A stretch of DNA of 64,000 bases from Actinacidiphila paucisporea (GTDB taxonomy: Bacteria; Actinomycetota; Actinomycetes; Streptomycetales; Streptomycetaceae). This document shows, in pieces, positions 16,630 through 25,128 of the stretch (the stretch's first letter is position 1; each line of letters opens with the position of its first letter). Under the pieces are notes generated by a model. It searched no databases, was not told the origin of the DNA, and saw only the letters and a program-made list of their open reading frames with translations. The stretch is from the NCBI RefSeq assembly GCF_900142575.1, contig NZ_FRBI01000001.1, positions 559,014-623,013 of the forward strand, in the 5' to 3' direction. The position numbers and the translations under genes were made by a program.

Positions 16630-17250
16630 ATGCCTACCGTGCGAGACGCACTCATGGACGCCGCCTTCGCCGCGCTCGGCGAGCGGCCCTGGCAAGCGGT
16701 CAGGATGGCCGAGGTCGCGGCGGCCGCCGGGGTGTCACGGCAGACCCTCTACAACGAGTTCAGCAGCAAGGACGGCCTGGCCAGGGCGCTGGCCCGGCGG
16801 GAGAGGGACGGCTTCCTGGCCGGTGTCGACCGCGCCCTGGCCGCCGCCCGCCACTCGGGAGCCGACGCGGGGGAGTGCTTCGCGGCCGCCGCGGGCTGGA
16901 CGCTGCGGTCCGCCCGCCGCAGCCCGCTGATCCGCTCGGCCCTCACCGAGTCCCCGCCGCCACGACCGCCGTTCGCGGAAGATCCCGAGCGGTCGGGGAG
17001 CCCTCCCGCGGTCGGCCCGCACCTGGTCGACGCCGTCCACGCCCGTACGGTCCGCGCGCTGGTCCGCGGCTACCCGCGGCTGCGCCCCGAGGACGTCGGC
17101 TGGGCCTGCGAGGCGGCGCTGCGGCTCACCCTGTCGTACGTGATCGCGCCGGCCGCCGACGAGCAGGAGTCGTGCCTTCGGGTCGCCCAGCTGATCCGCA
17201 GCCTGCTGTCCTGGCCGGCCGGGCCCGACCCGGCGGCCGGGCCTGCGTGA
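16630..17250 (+). CDS. TetR family transcriptional regulator
   Basis: A 206-residue regulator. The N-terminal HTH spans about residues 20-52, with the classical MAEVAAAAGVSRQTLYNEFS helix-turn-helix, followed by a ligand-binding helical domain. It is convergent with the SMR exporter gene (24 bases between stops), so the two may be functionally linked, although TetR targets are usually divergent; hisN is the divergent neighbour. The ATG at 16630 follows GGAGGCACCG. Confidence 0.88.
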   Translation: MPTVRDALMDAAFAALGERPWQAVRMAEVAAAAGVSRQTLYNEFSSKDGLARALARRERDGFLAGVDRALAAARHSGADAGECFAAAAGWTLRSARRSPLIRSALTESPPPRPPFAEDPERSGSPPAVGPHLVDAVHARTVRALVRGYPRLRPEDVGWACEAALRLTLSYVIAPAADEQESCLRVAQLIRSLLSWPAGPDPAAGPA

Positions 17251-17274
17251 GAGGACGGGCCGCCTGATGGGGCC

Positions 17275-17598
17275 TCAGTGCGAGGAGCCGGAGATCTGCA
17301 GGCCGATGACGCCCACGACGACCAGCGAGATCGAGACGAGCTTGAGGGTGGAGACCAGGTCGCCGAGGAAGGCCATGCCGTAGATCGCGGTGCCCGCCGC
17401 GCCGATGCCGGTCCACACCGCGTACGCCGGGCCGACGTCGAGCTTCTTCAGCGACAGGGTCAGCAGGCCGAAGGAGCCGAGCGCGAAGACGCAGAAGGCG
17501 ACGGTGGGCCACAACCGGCTGAAGCCGTGCGACAGCTTGAGGCAGACCGCGAAGCCGGTCTCGAAGAGACCCGCGACCACCACCAGGAGCCAGGCCAT
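17275..17598 (-). CDS. sugE: SMR family exporter, SugE/Gdx (guanidinium) type
   Basis: A 107-residue, four-helix small multidrug resistance protein. The essential membrane glutamate is Glu13 in AGLFETGFAV. The stretches LKLSHGFSRLWP, VGPAYAVWTGIGAAGTAIYG and the IGLQIS end are those of the SugE/Gdx subgroup, which exports guanidinium and quaternary amines as an antiparallel dimer. GGAGG precedes the ATG. I found no convincing guanidine riboswitch in the leader. It is convergent with the TetR gene. Confidence 0.9.
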   Translation of the reverse strand: MAWLLVVVAGLFETGFAVCLKLSHGFSRLWPTVAFCVFALGSFGLLTLSLKKLDVGPAYAVWTGIGAAGTAIYGMAFLGDLVSTLKLVSISLVVVGVIGLQISGSSH

Positions 17599-17770
17599 CC
17601 GGGCGCCTCCGTTTCGGCTCGTTCGGCTCGATGCGCTGCTGCCCCGCCTGTCCCTCGGTCAGCTGCACCGGCGGGGCGCGCTGTCGATCATCACACAGCG
17701 CACCGCGAAGTGAGCAGCACACAGCACACAGCGCAGCACGCCGGGAAGTGAGGCGGGCCAACCGTACCGG

Positions 17771-18787
17771 TCAGTCGCCCTCGCGACGCTCCCGGGTGGC
17801 GAGCAGCCGGCGCAGGGAGTCCAGCCTGGCCGGCTCCGCGTGTCCGGCGGCTACCCAGGAGTCCAGCGCGCAGTCCTTCTCGTCGTGCGAACAGCCGCGT
17901 GGGCACTCCGCGGTGCCGGGCTCCAGGTCGGGGAAGGCCTGGATGACCCGGGACGGGTCGATGTGGTGCAGCCCGAAGGAGCGCACGCCCGGGGTGTCGA
18001 TGACCCAGCCGGCCGCGCCCTCGGGGCCGTCGCCGGGCAGTGGCAGCGCGAGGGCCGAGGTGGTGGTGTGCCGGCCGCGGCCGGTCACCGCGTTGACCAC
18101 GCCGGTGGTCCGCTGACGCTCCACCAGCGCGTTGACCAGCGTGGTCTTGCCGACGCCGCTGTGGCCGACGAAGGCGGTGACCCGGCCCGCGAGCCGTTCG
18201 CGGATCTGGTCGACGCCGCCGGTCAGGAAGTCGTCCCGGTTGGTGACCACATAGTCCAGGTCGAGGGCGCCGTACGTCTCCAGCAGCGGTTCCGCCGGCG
18301 CCAGGTCGGACTTGGTGAGCACCAGCAGCGGGTCGAGGCCGGCGTCGTAGGCCGCCACCAGGCAGCGGTCGATCATCCGGGGGCGCGGTTCGGGGTCGGC
18401 GAGCGCGGTGACGATGGCCAGCTGGTCGGCGTTGGCGACGACCACCCGCTCGTACGGGTCGTCGTCGTCCGCGGTCCGCCGCAGCACCGACCCGCGCTCC
18501 TCGACCCTGACTATCCGGGCCAGCGTGTCCTTCTGCCCCGAAAGGTCGCCGACCACCGCGACCCGGTCGCCGACGACCGCGGACTTGCGGCCCAGCTCGC
18601 GGGCCTTCATCGCGGTGATCTCGCGCTCCCCGACCAGCACGGTCAGCCGGCCCCGGTCCACGGTGAGCACCATGCCCTCGGCGGCGTCCTCGTGCTTGGG
18701 CCTGATGGTCGTACGCGGCCGGGTGCCCTTGCTGTTGGGGCGGACTCTGATGTCGTCCTCGTCCGGGTTCTTGCCGTAGCGCCGCAC
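17771..18787 (-). CDS. rsgA: ribosome small subunit-dependent GTPase RsgA
   Basis: A 338-residue circularly permuted GTPase that assists 30S maturation. An OB-like N-terminus (residues ~40-100) is followed by G4 VLTKSDL before G1 GHSGVGKTTLVNAL, then the G3 DTPG region (WVIDTPGVRSFGL). The C-terminal zinc knuckle reads CPRGCSHDEKDCAL. Only three bases separate it from the end of aroA, so the two form an operon and are probably translationally coupled. Length and domain order are normal. Confidence 0.95.
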   Translation of the reverse strand: MRRYGKNPDEDDIRVRPNSKGTRPRTTIRPKHEDAAEGMVLTVDRGRLTVLVGEREITAMKARELGRKSAVVGDRVAVVGDLSGQKDTLARIVRVEERGSVLRRTADDDDPYERVVVANADQLAIVTALADPEPRPRMIDRCLVAAYDAGLDPLLVLTKSDLAPAEPLLETYGALDLDYVVTNRDDFLTGGVDQIRERLAGRVTAFVGHSGVGKTTLVNALVERQRTTGVVNAVTGRGRHTTTSALALPLPGDGPEGAAGWVIDTPGVRSFGLHHIDPSRVIQAFPDLEPGTAECPRGCSHDEKDCALDSWVAAGHAEPARLDSLRRLLATRERREGD

Positions 18788-18790
18788 TGC

Positions 18791-20122
18791 TCAGCCCTGC
18801 CCGTCCGGTGCGCCCAGCATCCCGGTCCACAGGTCGGGGAAGTCCGGCAGCGTCTTCGCGGTCGTCGCCACGTTCTCCACCCGGACGCCGTCGACGGCCA
18901 GGCCGAGGACCGCGGCCGCGGTGGCCAGGCGGTGGTCCTCGTAGGTGTGGAAGTCGCCGCCGTGCAGGGGGCGCGGGCGGATGCGCAGGCCGTCGCCGGT
19001 CTCGGTGACGTCGCAGCCCAGCTCGCCCAGCTCCTTGGCCAGCGCCGCGAGCCGGTCGGTCTCGTGCAGCCGCAGGTGCGCGATGCCGGACAGCACCGAC
19101 TCGCCGTCGGCGAGCGCGGCGACCGCGGCGATCACCGGGGTCAGCTCGCCCACGTCGTGCAGGTCGGCGGTGATGCCGCGCACACGGCCGGTGCCGCGGA
19201 AGGTCAGCGCCTGGTCGGTCTGCTCGTACGAGCCGCCCATCCGGGTGAAGATGTCCCGCAGCGCGTCACCCGGCTGGGTGGTGCGGCGCGGCCAGCCGAG
19301 CACGGTCACCCGGCCGCCGGTGACCAGGGCGGCCGCGAGGAAGGGCGCGGCGTTGGACAGGTCGGGCTCCACCGTGAGGTCCCGGCCGAGCAGGGCGCCC
19401 GCGGTGACCCGCCACACGTTGCGGGTGCCGCCGTCCTGCGGGGCGTCCACCCGGGCGCCGGCCTTGCGCAGCATGTCGACGGTCATCCGGATGTGCGGCA
19501 TCGACGGCAGGGTGCGTCCGGTGTGCCGGACTTCGAGGCCCTTGTTGAAGCGCGGCCCCGACAGCAGCAGCGCGCTGACGAACTGCGACGACGAGGAGGC
19601 GTCGACGTCGACGGCCCCGCCGGTCAGCGATCCGGCGCCGTGCACGGTCAGCGGCAGCGACCCGCGGCCCTCGTCGTCTATCCGCGCGCCCAGGCTGCGC
19701 AGCGCGTCGATCACCCCGCCCAGCGGGCGCTCGTACGCCCGCGCGTCGCCCTCGAAGCGGACCGGGCCGTCGGCGAGCGCGGCGACCGGCGGCAGGAAGC
19801 GCATCACCGTGCCCGCGTTGCCGACGTCGATGGTGGCGGGGCCGTACAGCCCTGCCGGGATGATCCGCCAGGCCTCGCCGCCGTCGGGGTTGACCGTCTC
19901 GTCGATCTGCACGCCCATGGCCCGCAGTGCGTCCGCCATCAGGACGGTGTCCCGGCTGCGCAGCGGCCTGCGCACCCATCCGGGTTCCGAGGAGTGCGCG
20001 GCGAGCACCAGGGCGCGGTTGGTCACCGACTTCGATCCGGGCACCGTGACGGTCGCGTCCACGGCACCGGGCGCGGTGGGGGCGGCCCACCAGAGGGGGG
20101 AGTGCGCGGCGCTGTCGCTCAT
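18791..20122 (-). CDS. aroA: 3-phosphoshikimate 1-carboxyvinyltransferase (EPSP synthase)
   Basis: A 443-residue EPSP synthase, the sixth step of the shikimate pathway, joining shikimate-3-phosphate and phosphoenolpyruvate. Substrate-binding motifs are present: VPGSKSVTNRALVLAA with Lys-Ser-Arg, GNAGTVMRFLPPVAAL, SSSQFVSALLLSGPRF, and the catalytic-acid region of the second half. The ATG at 20122 starts MSDSAAHSPLWWAAP. It is the first gene of aroA-rsgA. The M50 peptidase gene lies 158 bases upstream on the same strand. Confidence 0.96.
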   Translation of the reverse strand: MSDSAAHSPLWWAAPTAPGAVDATVTVPGSKSVTNRALVLAAHSSEPGWVRRPLRSRDTVLMADALRAMGVQIDETVNPDGGEAWRIIPAGLYGPATIDVGNAGTVMRFLPPVAALADGPVRFEGDARAYERPLGGVIDALRSLGARIDDEGRGSLPLTVHGAGSLTGGAVDVDASSSSQFVSALLLSGPRFNKGLEVRHTGRTLPSMPHIRMTVDMLRKAGARVDAPQDGGTRNVWRVTAGALLGRDLTVEPDLSNAAPFLAAALVTGGRVTVLGWPRRTTQPGDALRDIFTRMGGSYEQTDQALTFRGTGRVRGITADLHDVGELTPVIAAVAALADGESVLSGIAHLRLHETDRLAALAKELGELGCDVTETGDGLRIRPRPLHGGDFHTYEDHRLATAAAVLGLAVDGVRVENVATTAKTLPDFPDLWTGMLGAPDGQG

Positions 20123-20280
20123 GAGGCCCAGCGTAGTGGCTCGGGTAGGGGGAGATAAGTTGGCGAATAGGCCGAAACATCCCGGAAACCGCGGGTCATC
20201 TGGAGGTCATCGGGACCGGAACACCGGATTCCGGGGTGCTCGGGGTCGTTCCGGGGTGCCGGCACGGCGGAAACGGCCGG

Positions 20281-20994
20281 TCATCGGGCCAGCAGCCAGC
20301 GGCCGCCGCCGACGAGCGAGCAGATCGCTATCACGTAGAAGAAGAGCAGCCACAGCGCGGCCGGCGTCCGGGTCAGCCGGGCCAGCTGGTCGGCGTCGGA
20401 GGTGCCGCTGCGGTCCCTGCGGCGGCTGCGCTGCAGCTCGGCGACCGGCCGGGCGCCGCCGGCCAGCAGGAACCAGACGACCAGGTAGGCGAAGGCCGCC
20501 TGCACCTGCGCCTTGGTCAGCCAGGACACCAGCAGGAAGACCGCGCCGGTCAGCACCACCGTCAGCGCCCCGTAGGCATTGCGGATCATCACCAGCATCA
20601 CCAGCAGCAGCGCGGTAGCCCCCCACAGCAGCGCGGTTATGTGCCCGGCCGCCAGCAGGGCCGCGCCCGCGAGGCCCAGCAGCGGCGGCGCCGAATAGCC
20701 GGCCGCGGCGGTCAGGATCATGCCCAGCCCGTACGGCTTGCCGCGGGACACCGTCAACCCGGACGTGTCCGAATGCAGCCTTATGCCGTCGAGTCGCCGC
20801 CCGCTGAGCAGCGCCACCAGACCGTGCCCGCCCTCGTGCGCGATCGTCACCGCGTTGCGCACGACCCGCCACACCCCACCGGACAGCACCGCCGCGAGCG
20901 CCACCGCCGCGGTCGCACCGATCAGCCAGCGCGGCGGGTCGGCCTGCGTCCCGGTGAGCCGGTCCCACATCTCGCTGAGGTTCGCGACGTTCAT
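20281..20994 (-). CDS. M50 family membrane metallopeptidase
   Basis: A 237-residue membrane protein with the zinc motif H53-E54-G-G-H57 (IAHEGGHGLVALLSGRRL) and about six hydrophobic segments. It matches M50B-like proteins of actinobacteria in which the second metal ligand lies in a later membrane helix. The role may be regulated intramembrane proteolysis; no substrate can be named. It is divergent from the SRAP gene, with 110 bases between starts. Confidence 0.85.
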   Translation of the reverse strand: MNVANLSEMWDRLTGTQADPPRWLIGATAAVALAAVLSGGVWRVVRNAVTIAHEGGHGLVALLSGRRLDGIRLHSDTSGLTVSRGKPYGLGMILTAAAGYSAPPLLGLAGAALLAAGHITALLWGATALLLVMLVMIRNAYGALTVVLTGAVFLLVSWLTKAQVQAAFAYLVVWFLLAGGARPVAELQRSRRRDRSGTSDADQLARLTRTPAALWLLFFYVIAICSLVGGGRWLLAR

Positions 20995-21104
20995 TCGGCG
21001 CCCATTCCCTTACGTCCTGTGCCGCGGCCTCGGCCGCGCGTGCTCCTCGTACGTCCTTGCGATCCGGCCGCCGTCCGGGCCGGTGATCGTGGCAGTCTGG
21101 CACC

Positions 21105-21920
21105 ATGTGCGGTCGATATGCGGCGAGCCGGAAACCGGAAGATCTTACGGGCCTCTTCGGAGTCACCACGTGGGAGCCCACCGAGACCCTGGCGCCGGAC
21201 TACAACGTGGCACCGACGAAGGACGTCTTCGTCGTCTTGGACCGTCCGGTGCGGGACTCCGGTTCCCCCGATCCGGTACGCCAGCTGCGCGTGCTGCGCT
21301 GGGGCCTGGTGCCGTCCTGGGCGAAGACCCCCGACGTGGGCGTGAAGCTGATCAACGCGCGGGCCGAGACCGTGGCCGAGAAGCCGTCCTTCCGGCGGGC
21401 CCTGGCCGCCAGGCGCTGCCTGATACCGGCCGACGGCTACTACGAGTGGGTGACCGCGGCGGGCGAGCGGCAGCTCGAGGAGAGCGGCAGGCGCAAGCGG
21501 GCCCGCAAGCAGCCCTACTTCGTGACGCCCGCCGACGGCTCGGTGATGGCGATGGCCGGGCTGTACGAGTTCTGGCGGGACGCCACCCTGCCCGACGACC
21601 ACCCGCGCGCCTGGTGGACCACCTGCACGGTGATCACCACCGCGGCCGAGGCCGGCGACCTGGCCGGCTACGAGGGCCGCGGGCCGCGGGCGCTGGCCGA
21701 GATCCATCCCCGAATGCCGCTGATGATCACACCCGACCGCTGGGACGCCTGGCTCGACCCGGCCACCACCGACCCCGGCACGCTCCGCGACCTCCTCGCG
21801 CCGCCGCCCGAGGGCCTGATGCGGGCCTATCCGGTGGGCACGGCTGTGAGCAATGTCGCGAACAACGGGCCGGAGCTGCTCGACGAGCTGCCCGCACCCG
21901 AGGAGGAGACACTTTTCTGA
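21105..21920 (+). CDS. SOS response-associated peptidase (SRAP/HMCES/YedK)
   Basis: A 271-residue SRAP protein that forms a stable thiazolidine crosslink with abasic sites in single-stranded DNA. The catalytic Cys2 is exposed after Met removal (MCGRYAASR). Other active-site elements are visible: YNVAPTKDV, NARAET, PADGYYEW and EIHPRMPLM with the conserved His. It is a full-length family member. It overlaps the next gene by one base (TGATG), implying coupling. Confidence 0.93.
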   Translation: MCGRYAASRKPEDLTGLFGVTTWEPTETLAPDYNVAPTKDVFVVLDRPVRDSGSPDPVRQLRVLRWGLVPSWAKTPDVGVKLINARAETVAEKPSFRRALAARRCLIPADGYYEWVTAAGERQLEESGRRKRARKQPYFVTPADGSVMAMAGLYEFWRDATLPDDHPRAWWTTCTVITTAAEAGDLAGYEGRGPRALAEIHPRMPLMITPDRWDAWLDPATTDPGTLRDLLAPPPEGLMRAYPVGTAVSNVANNGPELLDELPAPEEETLF

Positions 21921-22636
21921 TGGACGCATCCTCCGCACCCGCACCCGCCGCCGAGGCCACCCGCACCGAGCAGGTCGACACCCCGGCGGGACCGGCCCGG
22001 ATCAGCTGGTACGGCGCGAGCAGGCCGCGCAGCGTGGTCGCGCTCGGCCACGGCGCGGGGGGCGGCATCGAGGCGGCCGACCTGGTCGCCCTGGCGGCCG
22101 CACTGCCCCCGGCCGGTGCGGTCGTCGCCCTGGTGGAGCAGCCCTGGCGGGTCGCGGGACGCAGGATCGCGCCCGCGCCCGCCGCCCTGGACACCGCCTG
22201 GACCGCGCTGTGGCCGGCGCTCGCCGCGCCCGGCCTGCCGGTGGTCGCCGGCGGCCGCAGCGCCGGCGCCAGGGTCGCCTGCCGTACGGCCGAACGCCTC
22301 GGCGCCGCCGCCGTCCTGGCGCTGGCCTTCCCCCTGCACCCGCCGGGCCGCCCGGAGTCCTCCCGCGCCGCGGAGCTGACCGCGGCCGCCGCAGCCCTGC
22401 CGCTGCTGACCGTGCAGGGCGGCCACGACCCCTTCGGCCGACCTGGCGAATTCCCGCCTGGCCAGGAGCCCGTGGAGGTGCCCTGCGCCGACCACGGCTT
22501 CGCGGTGCCCAAGCGGGCCGACATCACCCAGGAGGCGGCTCTCGCCGTCCTGACCAGGGCCGTCACCAACTGGCTGGCCGGGCTCGGCCACGCCGCGCCG
22601 CGCACTGCTGTCACGGCATCTCCACCCCGGGAATGA
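21920..22636 (+). CDS. alpha/beta hydrolase (dienelactone hydrolase/Tex30-like)
   Basis: A 238-residue hydrolase. The oxyanion region is VALGHGAGGGIEAADL, the nucleophile elbow is AGGRSAGARVA (Ser), and the acid and base are QGGHDPFG (Asp) and CADHGFAVPK (His). The sequence resembles KANL3/Tex30-like hydrolases of unknown substrate. The start ATG at 21920 overlaps the SRAP stop, with GGAGGAG about 12 bases upstream. Its end abuts the SigR-type promoter of sigR. Confidence 0.85.
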   Translation: MDASSAPAPAAEATRTEQVDTPAGPARISWYGASRPRSVVALGHGAGGGIEAADLVALAAALPPAGAVVALVEQPWRVAGRRIAPAPAALDTAWTALWPALAAPGLPVVAGGRSAGARVACRTAERLGAAAVLALAFPLHPPGRPESSRAAELTAAAAALPLLTVQGGHDPFGRPGEFPPGQEPVEVPCADHGFAVPKRADITQEAALAVLTRAVTNWLAGLGHAAPRTAVTASPPRE

Positions 22637-22655
22637 CGACAGGGGCAGTGGTGTT
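22629..22655 (+). promoter_or_regulatory. SigR-type promoter of sigR (sigRp2-like)
   Basis: GGGAAT (22629-22634), an 18-base spacer and GTT (22653-22655) match the SigR consensus GGAAT-N18/19-GTT exactly. It lies 57 bases before the ATG at 22712, so SigR would amplify its own transcription from here, as known for Streptomyces coelicolor. Confidence 0.85.
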
Positions 22656-22711
22656 GTGCGAGTCGACAGACCGAACAGCACTGACGAAGCTTTGGTGAGA
22701 GAGGCATCCGC

Positions 22712-23608
22712 ATGGTTTCAGCCGCATGCCGGCCCCGGGCCGGGGCCACCCCACAGCCGGCGGCCGCCGCTCCCTTCATGGACTGGGCGGAGTGGTCCAC
22801 CGGCGCTGACGCCAAGGGCGGGAGCAAGGGCGGATCAGGCGCCTCGCTCGCCAGTGCAATATCCTCCGAGACGAGCGTGTCCGCTTTGGGACTCGCTGGC
22901 GTTTCTGAGGAGGTGGGTCCGGTCACCGGCACCGACGACAGCACGGCGGAAAACGCGGGTGCGTCAGGTCTGGGGGTACCGCCCGAGCCGCAGGCTACGG
23001 GGGAAGCACAGGAGAGCACCGCGGAGCGCACCGAGCGCTTCGAGCGGGACGCCCTCGGGTTCCTCGACCAGATGTACTCGGCCGCGCTGCGGATGACCCG
23101 CAATCCGGCCGACGCGGAGGACCTGGTGCAGGAGACGTACGCCAAGGCGTACGCGTCCTTCCACCAGTTCCGTGAGGGCACCAACCTGAAGGCCTGGCTC
23201 TACCGCATCCTGACCAACAGCTTCATCAACTCCTACCGCAAGAAGCAGCGCGAACCGCTGCGCAGCGGTTCGGAGGACATCGAGGACTGGCAGCTCGCGC
23301 GGGCCGAGTCGCACATGTCGACGGGGCTGCGCTCGGCGGAGGCGCAGGCGCTCGACCACCTGCCCGACTCCGACGTGAAGGCGGCGCTCCAGGCGATCCC
23401 GGAGGAATTCCGCATCGCGGTCTATCTCGCGGACGTCGAGGGCTTTGCCTACAAGGAGATCGCGGACATCATGGGTACGCCCATCGGCACGGTGATGTCC
23501 CGGCTGCACCGCGGGCGTCGTCAGCTGCGCGACCTGCTTGAGGACTACGCCCGTGATCGCGGGCTCGTCCCGGCGGGCGCGGGAAATGAGAAGGGCGCGG
23601 ATTCATGA
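22712..23608 (+). CDS. sigR: ECF sigma factor SigR, with long (SigR') and short starts
   Basis: An RNA polymerase sigma factor for thiol-oxidative stress. From ATG 22712 the product has 298 residues; the classical shorter SigR starts at GTG 22913 (GPVTGTDD..., 231 residues). Region 2 is [20 protein letters not shown] to [20 protein letters not shown]. Region 4 is [20 protein letters not shown] to [15 protein letters not shown]. The 67-residue N-terminal extension is low in conserved features and corresponds to the unstable induced isoform described in S. coelicolor. The stop overlaps rsrA by four bases. Confidence 0.95.
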   Translation: MVSAACRPRAGATPQPAAAAPFMDWAEWSTGADAKGGSKGGSGASLASAISSETSVSALGLAGVSEEVGPVTGTDDSTAENAGASGLGVPPEPQATGEAQESTAERTERFERDALGFLDQMYSAALRMTRNPADAEDLVQETYAKAYASFHQFREGTNLKAWLYRILTNSFINSYRKKQREPLRSGSEDIEDWQLARAESHMSTGLRSAEAQALDHLPDSDVKAALQAIPEEFRIAVYLADVEGFAYKEIADIMGTPIGTVMSRLHRGRRQLRDLLEDYARDRGLVPAGAGNEKGADS

Positions 23609-23886
23609 GTTGCGGCAACGCGCATGAGACGGACTGCTCGGAGGTGCTCGGCCACCTCTACGAATATCTCGACAACGAGATGTCGGACGACGCCTGTTCG
23701 AAATTCAGGCAGCACTTCGACGAGTGCCGCCCCTGCCTGGAGAAGTACGGGCTGGAGCAGGCCGTGAAGAAGCTGGTCAAGCGGTGCTGCGGCTCCGACG
23801 ACGTACCCACGGACCTGCGGTCCAAGGTGATGATGCGGATCGAGATGATCCGCTCGGGCGAGTCGGCCACCGAACCGGCGTCCTAG
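23605..23886 (+). CDS. rsrA: zinc-containing anti-sigma factor RsrA
   Basis: A 93-residue ZAS-family anti-sigma factor that binds SigR when reduced and releases it on disulfide stress. The cysteines and ligands are Cys3, His7, Cys11, Cys31, His37, Cys41, Cys44 (HFDECRPC) and Cys61-Cys62, matching the S. coelicolor protein. ATGA overlap with sigR gives coupled translation and stoichiometric control. The C-terminal tail is slightly shorter than in S. coelicolor. Confidence 0.96.
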   Translation: MSCGNAHETDCSEVLGHLYEYLDNEMSDDACSKFRQHFDECRPCLEKYGLEQAVKKLVKRCCGSDDVPTDLRSKVMMRIEMIRSGESATEPAS

Positions 23887-24198
23887 CAGAGGCGCTGTCA
23901 AGGCCGGGAACGGCACATCGCCCGTACGGGCGTAAAGCGAGCGTTCCGCAGCGTCACGGCGGGCGCGGTCCTATCGTCCTGAGTCCCGACGGGGAATTCC
24001 CGCAGGGGCCCGGGGCCCTCCGATGGGACCGTGCCCGCCGCGTGCTTGCCGGAGGAGGCCGCTCGCAGTGCCGTTGCCGTCCGCAGCCGGTCGTCGTCGC
24101 TTCTGCCGGGTCCCCCGCGCAGAAAGCTTTCTGCCCGTTCCGCGGGCCGTGCCGCCGCCCGCGCGGGGAGAGTCCGCGCGGGGAGCCGGGGCGCGGCT

Positions 24199-24813
24199 GT
24201 GAGCGCCGTCCCGGCGCTGGTCGCCGCCATGCAGCTCAAGGACCCCTACACGCGCGCCCACGGCGACCGCGTCGGCCAGGCCAGCGCGCTGATCGGGGTC
24301 GAACTGCGGCTCGCCGACGACCTGGTGGCCGCGCTGCGGCTGGCGGGCACCCTGCACGACATCGGCAAACTCGGCGTTCCCGGCGGCCTGTTGCGCAAGA
24401 CCGGGCCGCTCACCGCCGCCGAGCGGCAGACCGTGCAGCGCCACCCCGGCCACGGCTACGCCCTCGTGCGCGACACCGAGGTGCCCGCGGTGGCCCGGGT
24501 GGCCGTACTGCACCACCACGAACGCCTCGACGGCCGCGGCTACCCGCACGGCCTCGCGGGCCGCCGCATTCCCTGGCCGGCCCGGGTCGTCTCGGTGGCC
24601 GACGCGCTGGACGCCATGACCTCCACCCGCAGTTACCGCCCCGCCCGGCCGGTCGCCACCGCCCTGGCCGAGCTGTGGCGGTGTGCGGGCAGCCAGTTCG
24701 ACCCGTCCGTGGTGGAGGCGCTGACCCGCGCGCTGGCCCGGCACCCGTGGCCGCCGCCGGGGCCGCTGCCCGCGCTTCCGGCGGCTCCCGGCGGTCACTG
24801 CGCGTACCTGTAG
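24199..24813 (+). CDS. minimal HD-GYP-type phosphohydrolase
   Basis: A 204-residue protein that is only an HD-GYP domain: KDPYTRAHGDRVG, GTLHDIGKLGVP, and HHHERLDGRGYPHGL. The metal-binding HD and the GYP loop are both intact. Family members can hydrolyse c-di-GMP. The start is uncertain. GTG 24199 overlaps the stop of a short upstream frame (24068-24202, preceded by GGAGGAGG). The HD-GYP frame itself is open from GTG 24031, with Arg/Ala-rich sequence that lacks the membrane segments such proteins usually have at the N-terminus. Confidence 0.75.
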   Translation: MSAVPALVAAMQLKDPYTRAHGDRVGQASALIGVELRLADDLVAALRLAGTLHDIGKLGVPGGLLRKTGPLTAAERQTVQRHPGHGYALVRDTEVPAVARVAVLHHHERLDGRGYPHGLAGRRIPWPARVVSVADALDAMTSTRSYRPARPVATALAELWRCAGSQFDPSVVEALTRALARHPWPPPGPLPALPAAPGGHCAYL

Positions 24814-25128
24814 GCCGAACGGGTGAGCGCCCTCTCACCCGGGTGCCCGTCACATGCCTCACCTGGACATGGTTGGATGCCCACGGGGATGGCAAGGAGG
24901 CAGGGTGAGGGCCGCCGCGGGAAGGCAGCGGCCGAAGGGCACGGGGTCGGGCTGAGACAACGGCCAAAATGTGCGAGGTTGGTGTCGTACCCGCCTGTCC
25001 GACGACGTGCGGGCGGTACGAGAAGGGGCCGCACTCAGGTGGTGCGACTCCCCCCGGGGGACGTGATCGTGGTGCGGGAAGGCGACGTCCTGGCAGTGAT
25101 CGGCTGAGCGGGCAGGCGGGTAACGACG
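24814..25128. other. intergenic region, no firm gene
   Basis: 315 bases between the HD-GYP and TPR genes. The only coding-like piece is a 22-codon frame ending at TGA 25105-25107 that reads VRLPPGDVIVVREGDVLAVIG, just before the TPR gene. It could be a small leader peptide, but its start context is weak. I see no terminator hairpin or clear promoter. Confidence 0.3.

Noticed and set aside
17599..17760. Possible guanidine riboswitch in the sugE leader (GCTGACCGAGGGACAGGCGGGG)
   Set aside because: The conserved cores of the guanidine-I, -II and -III motifs that I know (for example the two ACGR-loop hairpins) are not present; only a loose resemblance.
25020..25107. Short gene encoding VRLPPGDVIVVREGDVLAVIG
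   Set aside because: Too short, ambiguous start and no clear ribosome site; kept only as a note in the intergenic entry.
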